A DNA stretch of 64,000 nucleotides, taken from contig NZ_JACHDS010000001.1 in assembly GCF_014201195.1 (NCBI RefSeq), positions 3,038,001 through 3,102,000 of the forward strand, in the 5' to 3' direction. The notes under the pieces are model-generated. The model was not told where the DNA came from. It was given only the letters and a program-made list of their open reading frames with translations, and made no database searches. Positions within the stretch are counted from its first letter, which is position 1. Each line of letters starts with the position of its first letter. Positions 1 to 7,226 of the stretch are shown in pieces. The position numbers and the translations under genes are program-made. The DNA comes from Nocardiopsis mwathae (lineage in GTDB: Bacteria; Actinomycetota; Actinomycetes; Streptosporangiales; Streptosporangiaceae).

Positions 1-16
1 CTGTCATATCCTGGAT

Positions 17-34
17 TTCAGAACGTATTCTGAA
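17..34. promoter_or_regulatory. Palindromic operator of the toxin-antitoxin operon
   Basis: A perfect inverted repeat, TTCAGAA-CGTA-TTCTGAA (7-bp arms, 4-bp spacer), ends 13 bp before the antitoxin start codon. Phd/YefM-type antitoxins autorepress by binding such palindromes over their own promoter, so this is the expected position for the operator. The start codon has no Shine-Dalgarno sequence, so the site probably overlaps or abuts the transcription start. The palindrome is seen; binding is inferred. Confidence 0.6.
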
Positions 35-47
35 TAGACTCTGTTTC

Positions 48-518
48 ATGAGCGCAAGCTGCACCGACACCGTCAGCTTCTCTGACCTGTCCCGAAACCC
101 ACGGAGCGTGGCCGAGCGCGCCAGAAGCCTCGGCCGTGTCCGTGTCACCCACCGTGACGCACCTGACTTCTATCTGATCGCCGCCGACCGAGAGGACCTG
201 CGGGACCAGACACTCACCACGGCATCCCGGATCTTTCTCGCCATAGCGAAGCAGGATCCCGGATCACACTCTCTGGAGCTTGCTATCCGCGAGGTCTTCC
301 CGTGGGTCCGTCATCTGCCGGAGGAGGAGGTCCACGAGTTCTCCGAAGAACTCGTCGCCGCATTGTCCGACGCAGCCGAACTGGACACGGATACAAGTGT
401 CCAAGAAGTCATCGCCGGATGGCGTGCGACCGCGCGGATCAAGGCCGACCCTGAGCAGCACCGGCGTGCCTTGGAGCCGATGACGGGGGACTTCGGACCG
501 GTGGACGTTATCGCATGA
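48..518 (+). CDS. Phd/YefM-like antitoxin
   Basis: A 156-residue protein. Residues 9-46 (TVSFSDLSRNPRSVAERA, then RVRVTHRDAPDFYLIAADR) have the look of the Phd/YefM DNA-binding and dimerisation fold. The rest is an acidic, helical toxin-neutralising part ending in GDFGPVDVIA. The stop codon overlaps the toxin start in an ATGA junction at 515-518, the usual translational coupling of toxin-antitoxin pairs. A perfect palindrome lies just upstream, consistent with autoregulation. The gene lacks a ribosome-binding site and may be read from a leaderless transcript. The assignment comes from motif, order and overlap; no specific subfamily is claimed. Confidence 0.7.
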   Translation: MSASCTDTVSFSDLSRNPRSVAERARSLGRVRVTHRDAPDFYLIAADREDLRDQTLTTASRIFLAIAKQDPGSHSLELAIREVFPWVRHLPEEEVHEFSEELVAALSDAAELDTDTSVQEVIAGWRATARIKADPEQHRRALEPMTGDFGPVDVIA

Positions 519-872
519 GCCCAAAACGCGGGGACAGGGTGACTGTCCCACCCCCCCAATGATGAATGGGACATGCGATTCGGCACGACCGACGCGATAC
601 GAGGTTGGGAAGAACTATGCCGTCTGGCCGTGGCCAACGCACGCCGCTGCTTCGAGACGGTGCGAGCTGAACCACGATCTAAAGCACAGCCTCACCGCCA
701 ACATCGCCTACGCGGGAGTCTCGGAACGGCGCCGTGGAACGGCCGCGACCTAGAGCAGTGGGAGTATGAAGTCACGAGCGGTGGACGCGTGCGATATCTG
801 ATCGACGACCGGACGCGCACGATCTGGCTCGTTTACGCCTCTCCTCGGCACCCCAAGGACACCGAACGGTGA
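515..872 (+). pseudogene. RelE/HigB-like toxin with a frameshift at a C7 tract
   Basis: The ATG at 515 overlaps the antitoxin stop and opens MSPKRGDRVTVPPPQ, then stops at 560-562. The frame that follows without a gap reads NDEWDMRFGTTDAIRGWEEL from 558 and continues to 872. Joined by removing one C from the run at 551-557, the two parts make one protein of about 118 residues, the normal size of this toxin family as I recall it; its members typically begin MSPKRGDRV and contain a WD-RFGT-A--GWEELC segment. The C-terminal part (LEQWEYEVTSGGRVRYLIDD, then TIWLVYASPRHPK) is the RelE/ParE beta-sheet core. Translation from the internal ATG at 573 could still give a 99-residue product lacking the N-terminal arm. 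The extra C may be a real mutation, a phase-variable tract or a sequencing error. Confidence 0.65.
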
Positions 873-873
873 G

Positions 874-907
874 CCGGTGGTGGGGGCGGGCCCGCCTCCA
901 CCACCGG
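874..907. terminator. Bidirectional terminator between toxin and PCuAC gene
   Basis: A 34-bp near-perfect palindrome (17-bp arms with one mismatch, no spacer) begins one base after the toxin stop and ends 10 bp before the stop of the convergent copper chaperone gene. Its position between convergent genes fits a shared terminator. Confidence 0.75.
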
Positions 908-917
908 TCGGTCGGAA

Positions 918-1457
918 TCAGTGGCCCTCGTGGTCCATGTCCTCGTGGTCGCCCCCGGCCTTGTCCCCCATCGGGTCCTCGACGACCGCCTCGGTCTCGA
1001 TGTCGCCGGACTTCTCGAAGGTCAGGGTGAGGGTGATGTGGTCGCCCGCTTCGAGGGTGCCCGGTTGCATGAGCATCAGGTGCAGGCCCCCGCTGGCGAA
1101 CTCGACCGTGGAGCCGGCCGCGACGGGGACGGTGTCCTGCTGCTCCATCTTCATCTCGCCGTCCTCGTCCACCATGTCGTGCATCTGCACCTCCTCGGCG
1201 GCGTCGGTGCCGACCCCGGTCAGGACGTCGTCGGCATCACCGGTGTTCTCGATGGTGAGGTAGCCGGCGGTGACGTCCGGGTTGGCCGGGACGCGGACCG
1301 TGGCGTCGTCCACGGTGATGGCGGGCGCCGCGGAGGCGCCGTCGGCGGCGTCCTCCTTGGTGGCGCCGTCGGCGCCCGGGCCGCCGCACGCGCTCAGCGC
1401 GCCGAGGGCGGCCAGGGCGGCGGACAGCAGGACGGTGTTCTTCAGGGTGGCGGTCAT
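918..1457 (-). CDS. PCuAC-family periplasmic copper chaperone lipoprotein
   Basis: A 179-residue secreted lipoprotein. Residues 1-24 form a signal peptide ending in the lipobox LSAC (Cys24). The mature part is a single PCuAC (DUF461) cupredoxin-like domain with the Met/His copper ligands: MHDM, MKM, then GGLHLMLM, and a His-rich tail (DHEDMDHEGH). PCuAC proteins deliver Cu(I) to the CuA or CuB site of cytochrome oxidase outside the membrane. The start at 1457 overlaps the stop of the SCO1 gene by four bases (ATGA), so the two are translationally coupled. This pairing of PCuAC with SCO1 is standard and supports cytochrome oxidase copper loading. Confidence 0.9.
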   Translation of the reverse strand: MTATLKNTVLLSAALAALGALSACGGPGADGATKEDAADGASAAPAITVDDATVRVPANPDVTAGYLTIENTGDADDVLTGVGTDAAEEVQMHDMVDEDGEMKMEQQDTVPVAAGSTVEFASGGLHLMLMQPGTLEAGDHITLTLTFEKSGDIETEAVVEDPMGDKAGGDHEDMDHEGH

Positions 1458-2074
1458 CGGGCGTCGTCTTCTTTCAGGAGCAGTTTCAGGTCGGCGGCGA
1501 TGTCGTCGGGCTCGGTCCCGTAGTTCCACATGAGCTCGGATTCGCCCTCGGGCGAGAACACCAGGGTCTGGCTGCCGTGCCCGACCTGGTAGTCGCCGTC
1601 GCGGTCGTCGGGGCGTGACACGGAGATTCCGAGGTCGGCGGCTGCCGCATCGGTGTCCTCCAGCGTCCCGCTCAGACCGGTGAAGTCCGGGTCGAAACTG
1701 CTCAACCACATGTCCATCAACTCGGGGTCGTCGCGGTCGGGGTCGGCGGTGACGAACACCACCTTGAACCGCTCCTGTTCGGCCGGATCGAGCATGTCGA
1801 CGGCCTGGGCCATGTCGGCCATGGTCGTGGGGCAGATGTCCGGGCAGTTGGTGAAGCCGAAGAAGACGGCCGTGGTGGCGCCCGCGGAGTCGGCCCTGAG
1901 GTCGTACTCCTCGCCCTTGTTATCGGTGAAGGTGAGGGACGGCAGGGTGAACGCGCCGTCGATCTCGGTGCCGTTGTACGGCGAATCGTCGCCCGGCCGG
2001 CCACTCGGCCCGGAGCAGGCGGTCAGCGCCGCCGCCAGGGCCAGTCCGCCGGCGAGCGGAATGGTGATGCGCAT
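1454..2074 (-). CDS. SCO1/SenC-family copper-binding lipoprotein
   Basis: A 206-residue lipoprotein with signal peptide and lipobox LTAC (Cys20). The thioredoxin-like SCO domain carries the copper-binding CPDIC motif (Cys77, Cys81) and the distal ligand His166 in VGHGSQ. SCO proteins pass copper to, and reduce the cysteines of, the CuA site of cytochrome c oxidase subunit II. It is the first gene of a two-gene unit with the PCuAC chaperone, which starts inside its stop codon. A strong hairpin (2098-2132) separates it from the membrane-protein gene upstream, so it probably has its own promoter in the short gap, although I see no clear consensus boxes there. No CsoR-type operator was recognised. 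Confidence 0.9.
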   Translation of the reverse strand: MRITIPLAGGLALAAALTACSGPSGRPGDDSPYNGTEIDGAFTLPSLTFTDNKGEEYDLRADSAGATTAVFFGFTNCPDICPTTMADMAQAVDMLDPAEQERFKVVFVTADPDRDDPELMDMWLSSFDPDFTGLSGTLEDTDAAAADLGISVSRPDDRDGDYQVGHGSQTLVFSPEGESELMWNYGTEPDDIAADLKLLLKEDDAR

Positions 2075-2097
2075 GGTGAGAATTCCAGGCAGGGGTG

Positions 2098-2132
2098 GAC
2101 TCCGCCCCGCGGGTCTGGCGCGGGGCGGAGTC
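2098..2132. terminator. Terminator hairpin between membrane protein and SCO1 genes
   Basis: Perfect 13-bp arms (GACTCCGCCCCGC / GCGGGGCGGAGTC) with a 9-nt loop, 27 bp past the stop of the upstream minus-strand gene and 24 bp before the SCO1 start. Most likely an intrinsic terminator. Confidence 0.7.
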
Positions 2133-2158
2133 GCACGACACTTCGGATGGTCGCTGGG

Positions 2159-2776
2159 TCAGGCGGCGAGCGCAGGGGGCGCGCGCCCGGCGACGACATG
2201 GCGCAGCACGCGGGACCGCGGCAGCAGCACGGGGCTGTGGCCGTAGCAGCGCGGAGGCCGGGCGGCGCGGTAGGAGCCGCGTCCCAGCAGTGGCGACAGC
2301 AGGGTGGCGCGCAGCCACCGCAGCACGGCCCAGAGCGCCTCCTCGCCGGAGGCCAGCCACCACCCGGTGACGAGGGCGGCCCACACGTGGGCGACGGCCA
2401 TGACGAAGCCGTCGCCGCTGAGGAGTCCGCCGCCGCACATGTGCCCGAGCGACCGCGCGAGCGCGTCGGGCGGCAGGGATGAGGTGAGTGTGATCGCCGC
2501 CGGGGATCCGGGTGCCGCGAAGTGGAAGGTGAGGTGGAGCAGGGCCTGGGCGCCGAGCAGTCCCCCGATGATCGCGGCGGCCGAGCGCTGCCGCCCGGCG
2601 AAGGGCGCGAACAGCAGGGCGCACCCCGCGACGGCGCCGCCGAGGACCAGGGGGCCGGGCAGTGCCCCGCCCGCCACGGCATGCCCGAGCATGGCCATGC
2701 CGACGCAGACGGCCGCGAAGAGGGCCGCCCGGAGGGCACGGAACGAGAGCTGCGGGTATGTCATGGCGGGAGCCAT
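2159..2776 (-). CDS. Conserved integral membrane protein linked to copper genes
   Basis: A 205-residue hydrophobic protein with about four or five membrane segments (from LRAALFAAVCVGMAMLGHA through GGLLGAQALLHLTFHF to GDGFVMAVAHVWAALVTGWW) and a basic, Pro/Arg-rich cytoplasmic tail. Scattered His and Met residues in or near the membrane (HLTFHF, GHMCGG) would suit metal handling, but this is only suggestive. The same arrangement of a small membrane protein upstream of SCO1 and PCuAC genes occurs in other actinomycetes as I remember it. A start at 2764 (MTYPQ) is an alternative and has slightly better spacing to a GAG. Function unknown. Confidence 0.65.
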   Translation of the reverse strand: MAPAMTYPQLSFRALRAALFAAVCVGMAMLGHAVAGGALPGPLVLGGAVAGCALLFAPFAGRQRSAAAIIGGLLGAQALLHLTFHFAAPGSPAAITLTSSLPPDALARSLGHMCGGGLLSGDGFVMAVAHVWAALVTGWWLASGEEALWAVLRWLRATLLSPLLGRGSYRAARPPRCYGHSPVLLPRSRVLRHVVAGRAPPALAA

Positions 2777-2926
2777 CTTCTCAAGCCTTCGGAGCGGACG
2801 CGATCGGGGTCGCCCGAAGCGGGTGCGGTGGCGCCGACCTGCGGTGGGGTCCGCCGGCGCCGAGATGGCCGATGCGGTGGGAGATCGCGCCCGGGCGGCC
2901 GCGCGGGGGCGGCGCCGGGAGGCCCG

Positions 2927-3502
2927 TCATGTGAGCCGCAGCACGTGGCGCAGGACGGCGCGCACCTCGCCGGGTTCCAGGGCCCGGTCCTCCAGCAGGG
3001 CTTCGATGCACAGGCCGTCGGCGACGGCGACGGCCGCGCGGATGGCGACGGGGTCGTCGGTGTAGCCCGCCGCGACCTCGGCGACGAGGTCGATCCACTT
3101 GCGGGCGACGGGGCGGAGCGCGGGGCGGCGCACCGCCAGCAGGGTGAGTTCGTACTCGGCGAGGGAGCGGATACGCCCCGCCGGCTCCGCGCTCTCGGTG
3201 ACCATGGCGGCCAGCCCGTCGAGTGCGTCCTGTCCCGCCCCGACCAGTTCGCGCATGCGGTGCACGTAGCCGTCGGCGGCCTCGGTGAGTGCGGCGACGA
3301 GAAGGTCGTCCAGGGTCGCGAAGTAGTAGAGGGCCGAACTCGCGGGCACCCCGGCCTCGCGCGCCACGGCGCGGTGGGTGACCCCGGCCACGCCGTCGCG
3401 CTCCACCACGCGCAGCGTGGCGGCGATGATCTCCGAGCGGCGCCGCTGTCCGCGCACCCGCCTCCCGTCGGTCGGCCCCGCCGCAGTCCGTCCCCGTGTC
3501 AC
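2927..3502 (-). CDS. TetR-family transcriptional repressor
   Basis: A 191-residue TetR/AcrR regulator. The N-terminal helix-turn-helix spans about residues 22-68 (RSEIIAATLRVVERDGVAGV, then REAGVPASSALYYF). The helical C-terminal ligand domain is typical of the family. The GTG start at 3502 is preceded by GGAG at good spacing and lies 20 bp past the stop of the SMR efflux gene, so the two form one minus-strand unit. By analogy it represses the efflux gene and itself; a palindromic candidate operator lies upstream at 3956-3973. The inducer is not predictable. Confidence 0.85.
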   Translation of the reverse strand: MTRGRTAAGPTDGRRVRGQRRRSEIIAATLRVVERDGVAGVTHRAVAREAGVPASSALYYFATLDDLLVAALTEAADGYVHRMRELVGAGQDALDGLAAMVTESAEPAGRIRSLAEYELTLLAVRRPALRPVARKWIDLVAEVAAGYTDDPVAIRAAVAVADGLCIEALLEDRALEPGEVRAVLRHVLRLT

Positions 3503-3522
3503 CGCTCCGCCTTCCGTTCCGC

Positions 3523-3846
3523 TCAGTGCGCGCCGCCCATCTCCAGGGCCAGCACCCCCATGATGACGAGCCCGATGCCGCCCACCTGCAGCCAGGTCAG
3601 CGGCTCCCCGAGGAAGAGGGCGCCGACCGCGGCGACGAGGGCCACCCCCAGTGCGGCCCACACCCCGTAGGCCACGCCGATGTTCATGCCCTGCTTGAGC
3701 ACCTGGGAGAGCAGCCAGAACGCGGTCCCGTAGCCGGCCAGGGTGATGAGTGAGGGCACCAGGCGGGTGAACCCGTCGGAGAAGCGCAGCGAGATCGTCG
3801 CGACGACCTCGGCGCCGATCGCGCCGAACAGTAGCAGCCATGGCAT
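3523..3846 (-). CDS. SMR-family multidrug efflux protein (EmrE/QacE type)
   Basis: A 107-residue, four-helix small multidrug resistance transporter. The membrane-embedded proton/cation site Glu13 lies in the first helix (LLLFGAIGAEVVATISLRFS), followed by the family signatures GVAYGVWAALG in helix 3 and FLGEPLTWLQVGGIGLVIMG in helix 4. Such proteins work as dimers exchanging lipophilic cations for protons. The start at 3846 follows AGGAGG at 8 nt; an upstream in-frame ATG at 3867 would add seven residues but is less likely. It is followed by a TetR gene that probably controls it. Confidence 0.92.
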   Translation of the reverse strand: MPWLLLFGAIGAEVVATISLRFSDGFTRLVPSLITLAGYGTAFWLLSQVLKQGMNIGVAYGVWAALGVALVAAVGALFLGEPLTWLQVGGIGLVIMGVLALEMGGAH

Positions 3847-3955
3847 GGCGGAACCTCCTTGCGTCAACGGGCACGCGCGTGCCTGGGGGGATCACTGAGC
3901 TTCCGCGCGATGTCGGTTTCCGCCCTGCGGTCGCGGCGGCACGGGAAGGCCAGTA

Positions 3956-3973
3956 GTTGTACATCAGTTCAAC
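3956..3973. promoter_or_regulatory. Candidate TetR operator upstream of the SMR-TetR unit
   Basis: GTTGTAC-ATCA-GTTCAAC is an imperfect inverted repeat (six of seven positions pair) in the divergent gap between the SMR gene and glnE. TetR repressors bind 15-20-bp palindromes of this sort. The repeat is visible; its assignment to the neighbouring TetR protein is inference. Confidence 0.4.
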
Positions 3974-4037
3974 AATTTCATCCTAGATCATCATCCCGGG
4001 TACGCCGCTCCAGGTCCGCCCGGCTACGGTAGGCAGC

Positions 4038-7000
4038 GTGGCGACGCGCGACGGATTCTCGATGACCGCGGGGGCACTGGCCCGGCGCGGGTTCGGCGAC
4101 GGCACGCGCGCGGCGCGGCTGATGGCGGAGTCCGGACTCGACCCCGGGGTCCACGCCGCGGTCATCGACTCGCTCAGCGCGGCCGCCGACTCCGACCAGG
4201 CCCTGCTCGGCCTCACCCGGCTGGTGGAGACCGCCCCCGACCCCGACGAGCTGCGCACCGCACTGCTGGACGACCCCGACCTGCGGTCGCGACTGACCGG
4301 TGTGCTCGGCGCGAGCACCGCCCTCACCGACCACCTGGTGCGCCACCCCGGCGACTGGCGGGAGTTGCGGGGCGCGGACGCCGCGCGCAACCCCGGCACC
4401 GAGGAGCTGCGCGCCGGACTGCTGCACACCGTCGGCGCCGACCCCAACGCCGACACCCCGGTGGCCGCGGCCGGGGCCGCCGACCCCGACGGCCCCGAAC
4501 ACGCGCTGCGCGTCGCCTACCGCCGCCGTGTGCTGCGCCTGGCCGGACGGGACCTCACCGGCGCGATCGACCTGGAAACCGCCGCGGCCGAGCTCGCCGA
4601 CCTCGCCGCGGCCACCCTGGACGCCGCCCTGGCCATCGCGCGGGCGCGGGCCCCGCAGGACGCCGAGCTGTGCCGCCTCGCCGTCATCGGCATGGGCAAG
4701 TGCGGCGGGCGGGAGCTGAACTACGTCAGCGACGTCGACGTCGTGTTCGTCGCCGAGCCCGCCGAAGGCGTCGAGGACGAGCCGGCCGCGATGCGCGCCG
4801 CCACCCGGCTTGCGTCGGCGATGATGCGCACCCCGGGTGCCACCGACGCCGAGGGCACCCTGTGGGAGGTCGATGCCGCGCTGCGCCCGGACGGCAAGAA
4901 CGGGCCGCTGGTCCGCCCGCTGGCGAGCCACATCGCCTACTACGAGCGCTGGGCCAAGACCTGGGAGTTCCAGGCGCTGCTGAAGGCCCGACCGATCGCC
5001 GGGGACGCCGCGCTGGGCCGGGCGTACACCGAGGCGATCGCGCCGATGGTGTGGCAGGCGGCGAGCCGCCCCCACTTCGTCGACGACGTCCAGGCGATGC
5101 GCCGCCGCGTCCTGGCCCACATCCCGGCGGCCGAGTCCGACCGCCAGATCAAGCTCGGCCCCGGCGGGCTGCGCGACATCGAGTTCTCCGTGCAGCTGCT
5201 GCAGCTGGTCCACGGGCGCACCGACCCCGCAGTGCGGTCGGGCAACACGCTCAGTGCACTGGAGGCACTGTCGGCCGGCGGCTACGTGGGCCGCGAGGAC
5301 GCGGCCGGGTTGGCCGACGCCTACCGCTTCCTGCGCCGGGTGGAGCACCTGCTCCAGCTGCACCGACTGCGCCGCACCCACCTGCTCCCCTCCGCCGACG
5401 CCCCGGACGGCCCTGAGCAGCTGCGTCGGCTGGGCCGCGCGCTGGGGTATGCCGCCAACCCGGTCACCGACCTGACCACCGCGTGGCGTCAAGTGGCCGG
5501 TGAGGTCCGGCGGCTGCACGAGAAGCTCTTCTACCGACCGCTCCTGCACGCGGTCGCCCGCCTGCCCGGCCCCGAGGCGCGCCTCACCCCGGGGCAGGCC
5601 GGGGAGCGCCTGGAGGCCCTGGGCTTCGCCGACCCGCAGGGGGCGCTGCGCCACCTGGAGGCGCTGACGGCGGGCGTGTCACGGCGCGCCGCCATCCAGC
5701 GCACCCTGCTGCCGGTGATGCTGGGCTGGTTCGCCGACTCCCCCGACCCCGACGCCGGGCTGCTGGGATTCCGCCAGGTCAGCGACGCTCTGGGGACGAC
5801 GCCCTGGTACCTGCGGCTGCTCCGGGACGACGTACGGGTGGCCGAACGCATGGCGTGGCTGCTGGGCACCAGCAGGTACGTCACCGACCTGCTGCTGCGC
5901 GCCCCCGAGGCGGTGGCGCTCCTCGCCGACGATGCCGACCTGGCCCGGCGGCCCGCAACGGCGCTCACCGCCGAGGCCTACTCGGCGCTGCGCCGCCACG
6001 ACTCGGCGGAGAAGGCCGTGGGGGCGGTGCGCGCGCTGCGGCGCCGCGAGCTGTTCCGTACCGCAGCCGCCGACCTGCTGGAGGTCGCCGGGATCGACGA
6101 GGTCGGTGCTGCGCTCACCGCGATCGCGCGGGTGACCATCGATGCCGCGCTGCGTGCCGCCTGGAGTCGGGTGGCGGCGGAGCTCGGGGAGGAGCCGTGC
6201 ACGCGGCTGTGCGTGGTCGCGATGGGCCGGTTCGGCGGCAACGAGCTGAGCTACGCCAGCGACGCCGACGTGATGTACGTGCACGACCCGCGCCCCGGCG
6301 CCGACCCGGGCGAGGCGACCCGGCAGGCCGAGCGGATCGTCCACGAGCTGCGCCGTCTGCTGGAGATGCGGTCCGACGACCCGCCGCTGGTCCTCGACGC
6401 CGACCTGCGCCCCGAGGGCAGGAGCGGCCCGCTGGTGCGGACATTCGACTCCTATGCCGCCTACTACGGGAGGTGGTCGTCGACCTGGGAGAGTCAGGCG
6501 CTGCTGCGCGCCGCCCCGATCGCCGGGGACGAAGAGCTGGGCGAGCGGTTCACCGCCCTGATCGACCCCATCCGCTACCCGCAGGGCGGAGTGTCCGACA
6601 AAGGCGTGCTGGAGGTGCGGCGGCTCAAGGCCCGGATGGAGGCCGAGCGGCTGCCGCGCGGCGCCGACCCCACGCTGCACACGAAGCTGGGCCGGGGCGG
6701 CCTGTCGGACGTGGAGTGGGTCGCCCAGCTCATCCAGCTGCGGCACGCCCACGAGCTGCCCGAACTGCGCACGACGGGCACGCTGGAGGCCCTGGATGCG
6801 GCCGTGGCCCATGGCCTGCTCACCGCCGATGACGGCGCCACCCTGGAGTGCGCCTGGCGGATGGCCGCGCGCGTGCGCGGGGCGGTGATGCTGGTGCGCG
6901 GCCGCGGCGGCGACTCGGTGCCCACGTCGGTCCGCGACCAGTCGGCGCTGGCCGGCGCCCTGGGCTACCGCGACGAGGAGGACGAGGAGGAGGGGCCGGC

Positions 7001-7082
7001 CGGCCGCCTGCTCCAGGACTACCGCCAGCTCACCCGCCGCGCCCGCACGGTGATGGAGCGGGTCTTCTACGACGAGCCGTGA
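4038..7082 (+). CDS. glnE: Bifunctional glutamine synthetase adenylyltransferase/deadenylase
   Basis: A 1014-residue GlnE of full family length with two homologous nucleotidyltransferase domains. The N-terminal (deadenylylating) one contains GMGKCGGRELNYVSDVDVVF around residues 217-236; the C-terminal (adenylylating) one contains AMGRFGGNELSYASDADVMY around residues 727-746. Each has the G-G/R-x-L-x-Y-x-SD-DxD metal site and is followed by a PII-uridylyltransferase-like helical domain. It switches glutamine synthetase off and on by AMP addition to a tyrosine. The GTG start has no Shine-Dalgarno; a TACGGT box lies 7 nt upstream, suggesting a leaderless transcript. It is transcribed alone and ends at a hairpin shared with the convergent amylase gene. 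Confidence 0.97.
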   Translation: MATRDGFSMTAGALARRGFGDGTRAARLMAESGLDPGVHAAVIDSLSAAADSDQALLGLTRLVETAPDPDELRTALLDDPDLRSRLTGVLGASTALTDHLVRHPGDWRELRGADAARNPGTEELRAGLLHTVGADPNADTPVAAAGAADPDGPEHALRVAYRRRVLRLAGRDLTGAIDLETAAAELADLAAATLDAALAIARARAPQDAELCRLAVIGMGKCGGRELNYVSDVDVVFVAEPAEGVEDEPAAMRAATRLASAMMRTPGATDAEGTLWEVDAALRPDGKNGPLVRPLASHIAYYERWAKTWEFQALLKARPIAGDAALGRAYTEAIAPMVWQAASRPHFVDDVQAMRRRVLAHIPAAESDRQIKLGPGGLRDIEFSVQLLQLVHGRTDPAVRSGNTLSALEALSAGGYVGREDAAGLADAYRFLRRVEHLLQLHRLRRTHLLPSADAPDGPEQLRRLGRALGYAANPVTDLTTAWRQVAGEVRRLHEKLFYRPLLHAVARLPGPEARLTPGQAGERLEALGFADPQGALRHLEALTAGVSRRAAIQRTLLPVMLGWFADSPDPDAGLLGFRQVSDALGTTPWYLRLLRDDVRVAERMAWLLGTSRYVTDLLLRAPEAVALLADDADLARRPATALTAEAYSALRRHDSAEKAVGAVRALRRRELFRTAAADLLEVAGIDEVGAALTAIARVTIDAALRAAWSRVAAELGEEPCTRLCVVAMGRFGGNELSYASDADVMYVHDPRPGADPGEATRQAERIVHELRRLLEMRSDDPPLVLDADLRPEGRSGPLVRTFDSYAAYYGRWSSTWESQALLRAAPIAGDEELGERFTALIDPIRYPQGGVSDKGVLEVRRLKARMEAERLPRGADPTLHTKLGRGGLSDVEWVAQLIQLRHAHELPELRTTGTLEALDAAVAHGLLTADDGATLECAWRMAARVRGAVMLVRGRGGDSVPTSVRDQSALAGALGYRDEEDEEEGPAGRLLQDYRQLTRRARTVMERVFYDEP

Positions 7083-7135
7083 CGGGGACGCCCGGAGGAA
7101 CCGGGCCGACCCCCGCCCCTCGGCGGCGCCGCCCG

Positions 7136-7210
7136 CCCCGTTGATCTCGGGAGAGGAGAACGGTCGGGGTTTCAGCGAGATTTCCGACCGTTGTCCCGAG
7201 ATCGACGGGG
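7136..7210. repeat. CGTYGAYCTCGG hairpin element 1; terminator between glnE and amylase
   Basis: Outer 17-bp arms (CCCCGTTGATCTCGGGA at 7136-7152; its complement with one mismatch at 7194-7210) enclose an inner 7-bp stem (CGGTCGG/CCGACCG) and a 16-nt loop. It lies between the convergent stops of glnE and the amylase gene. The tip CGTTGATCTCGG recurs in four other hairpins in this window. Confidence 0.8.
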
Positions 7211-7226
7211 TCAAGGTGGGTGTCGC

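Noticed and set aside
515-575. Programmed ribosomal frameshift in the toxin gene
   Set aside because: A C run can slip, but no stimulatory structure or known family precedent was seen; mutation or sequencing error is simpler.
1454-1709. Extended frame joining the PCuAC chaperone to upstream sequence
   Set aside because: The N-terminal addition is an antisense-like shadow of the SCO1 gene; the true start with a lipoprotein signal is at 1457.
3978-5654. Long antisense frame of about 560 residues opposite glnE
   Set aside because: Val/Gly/Gln/Arg-rich shadow of glnE third-position GC bias; no motifs or ribosome-binding site.
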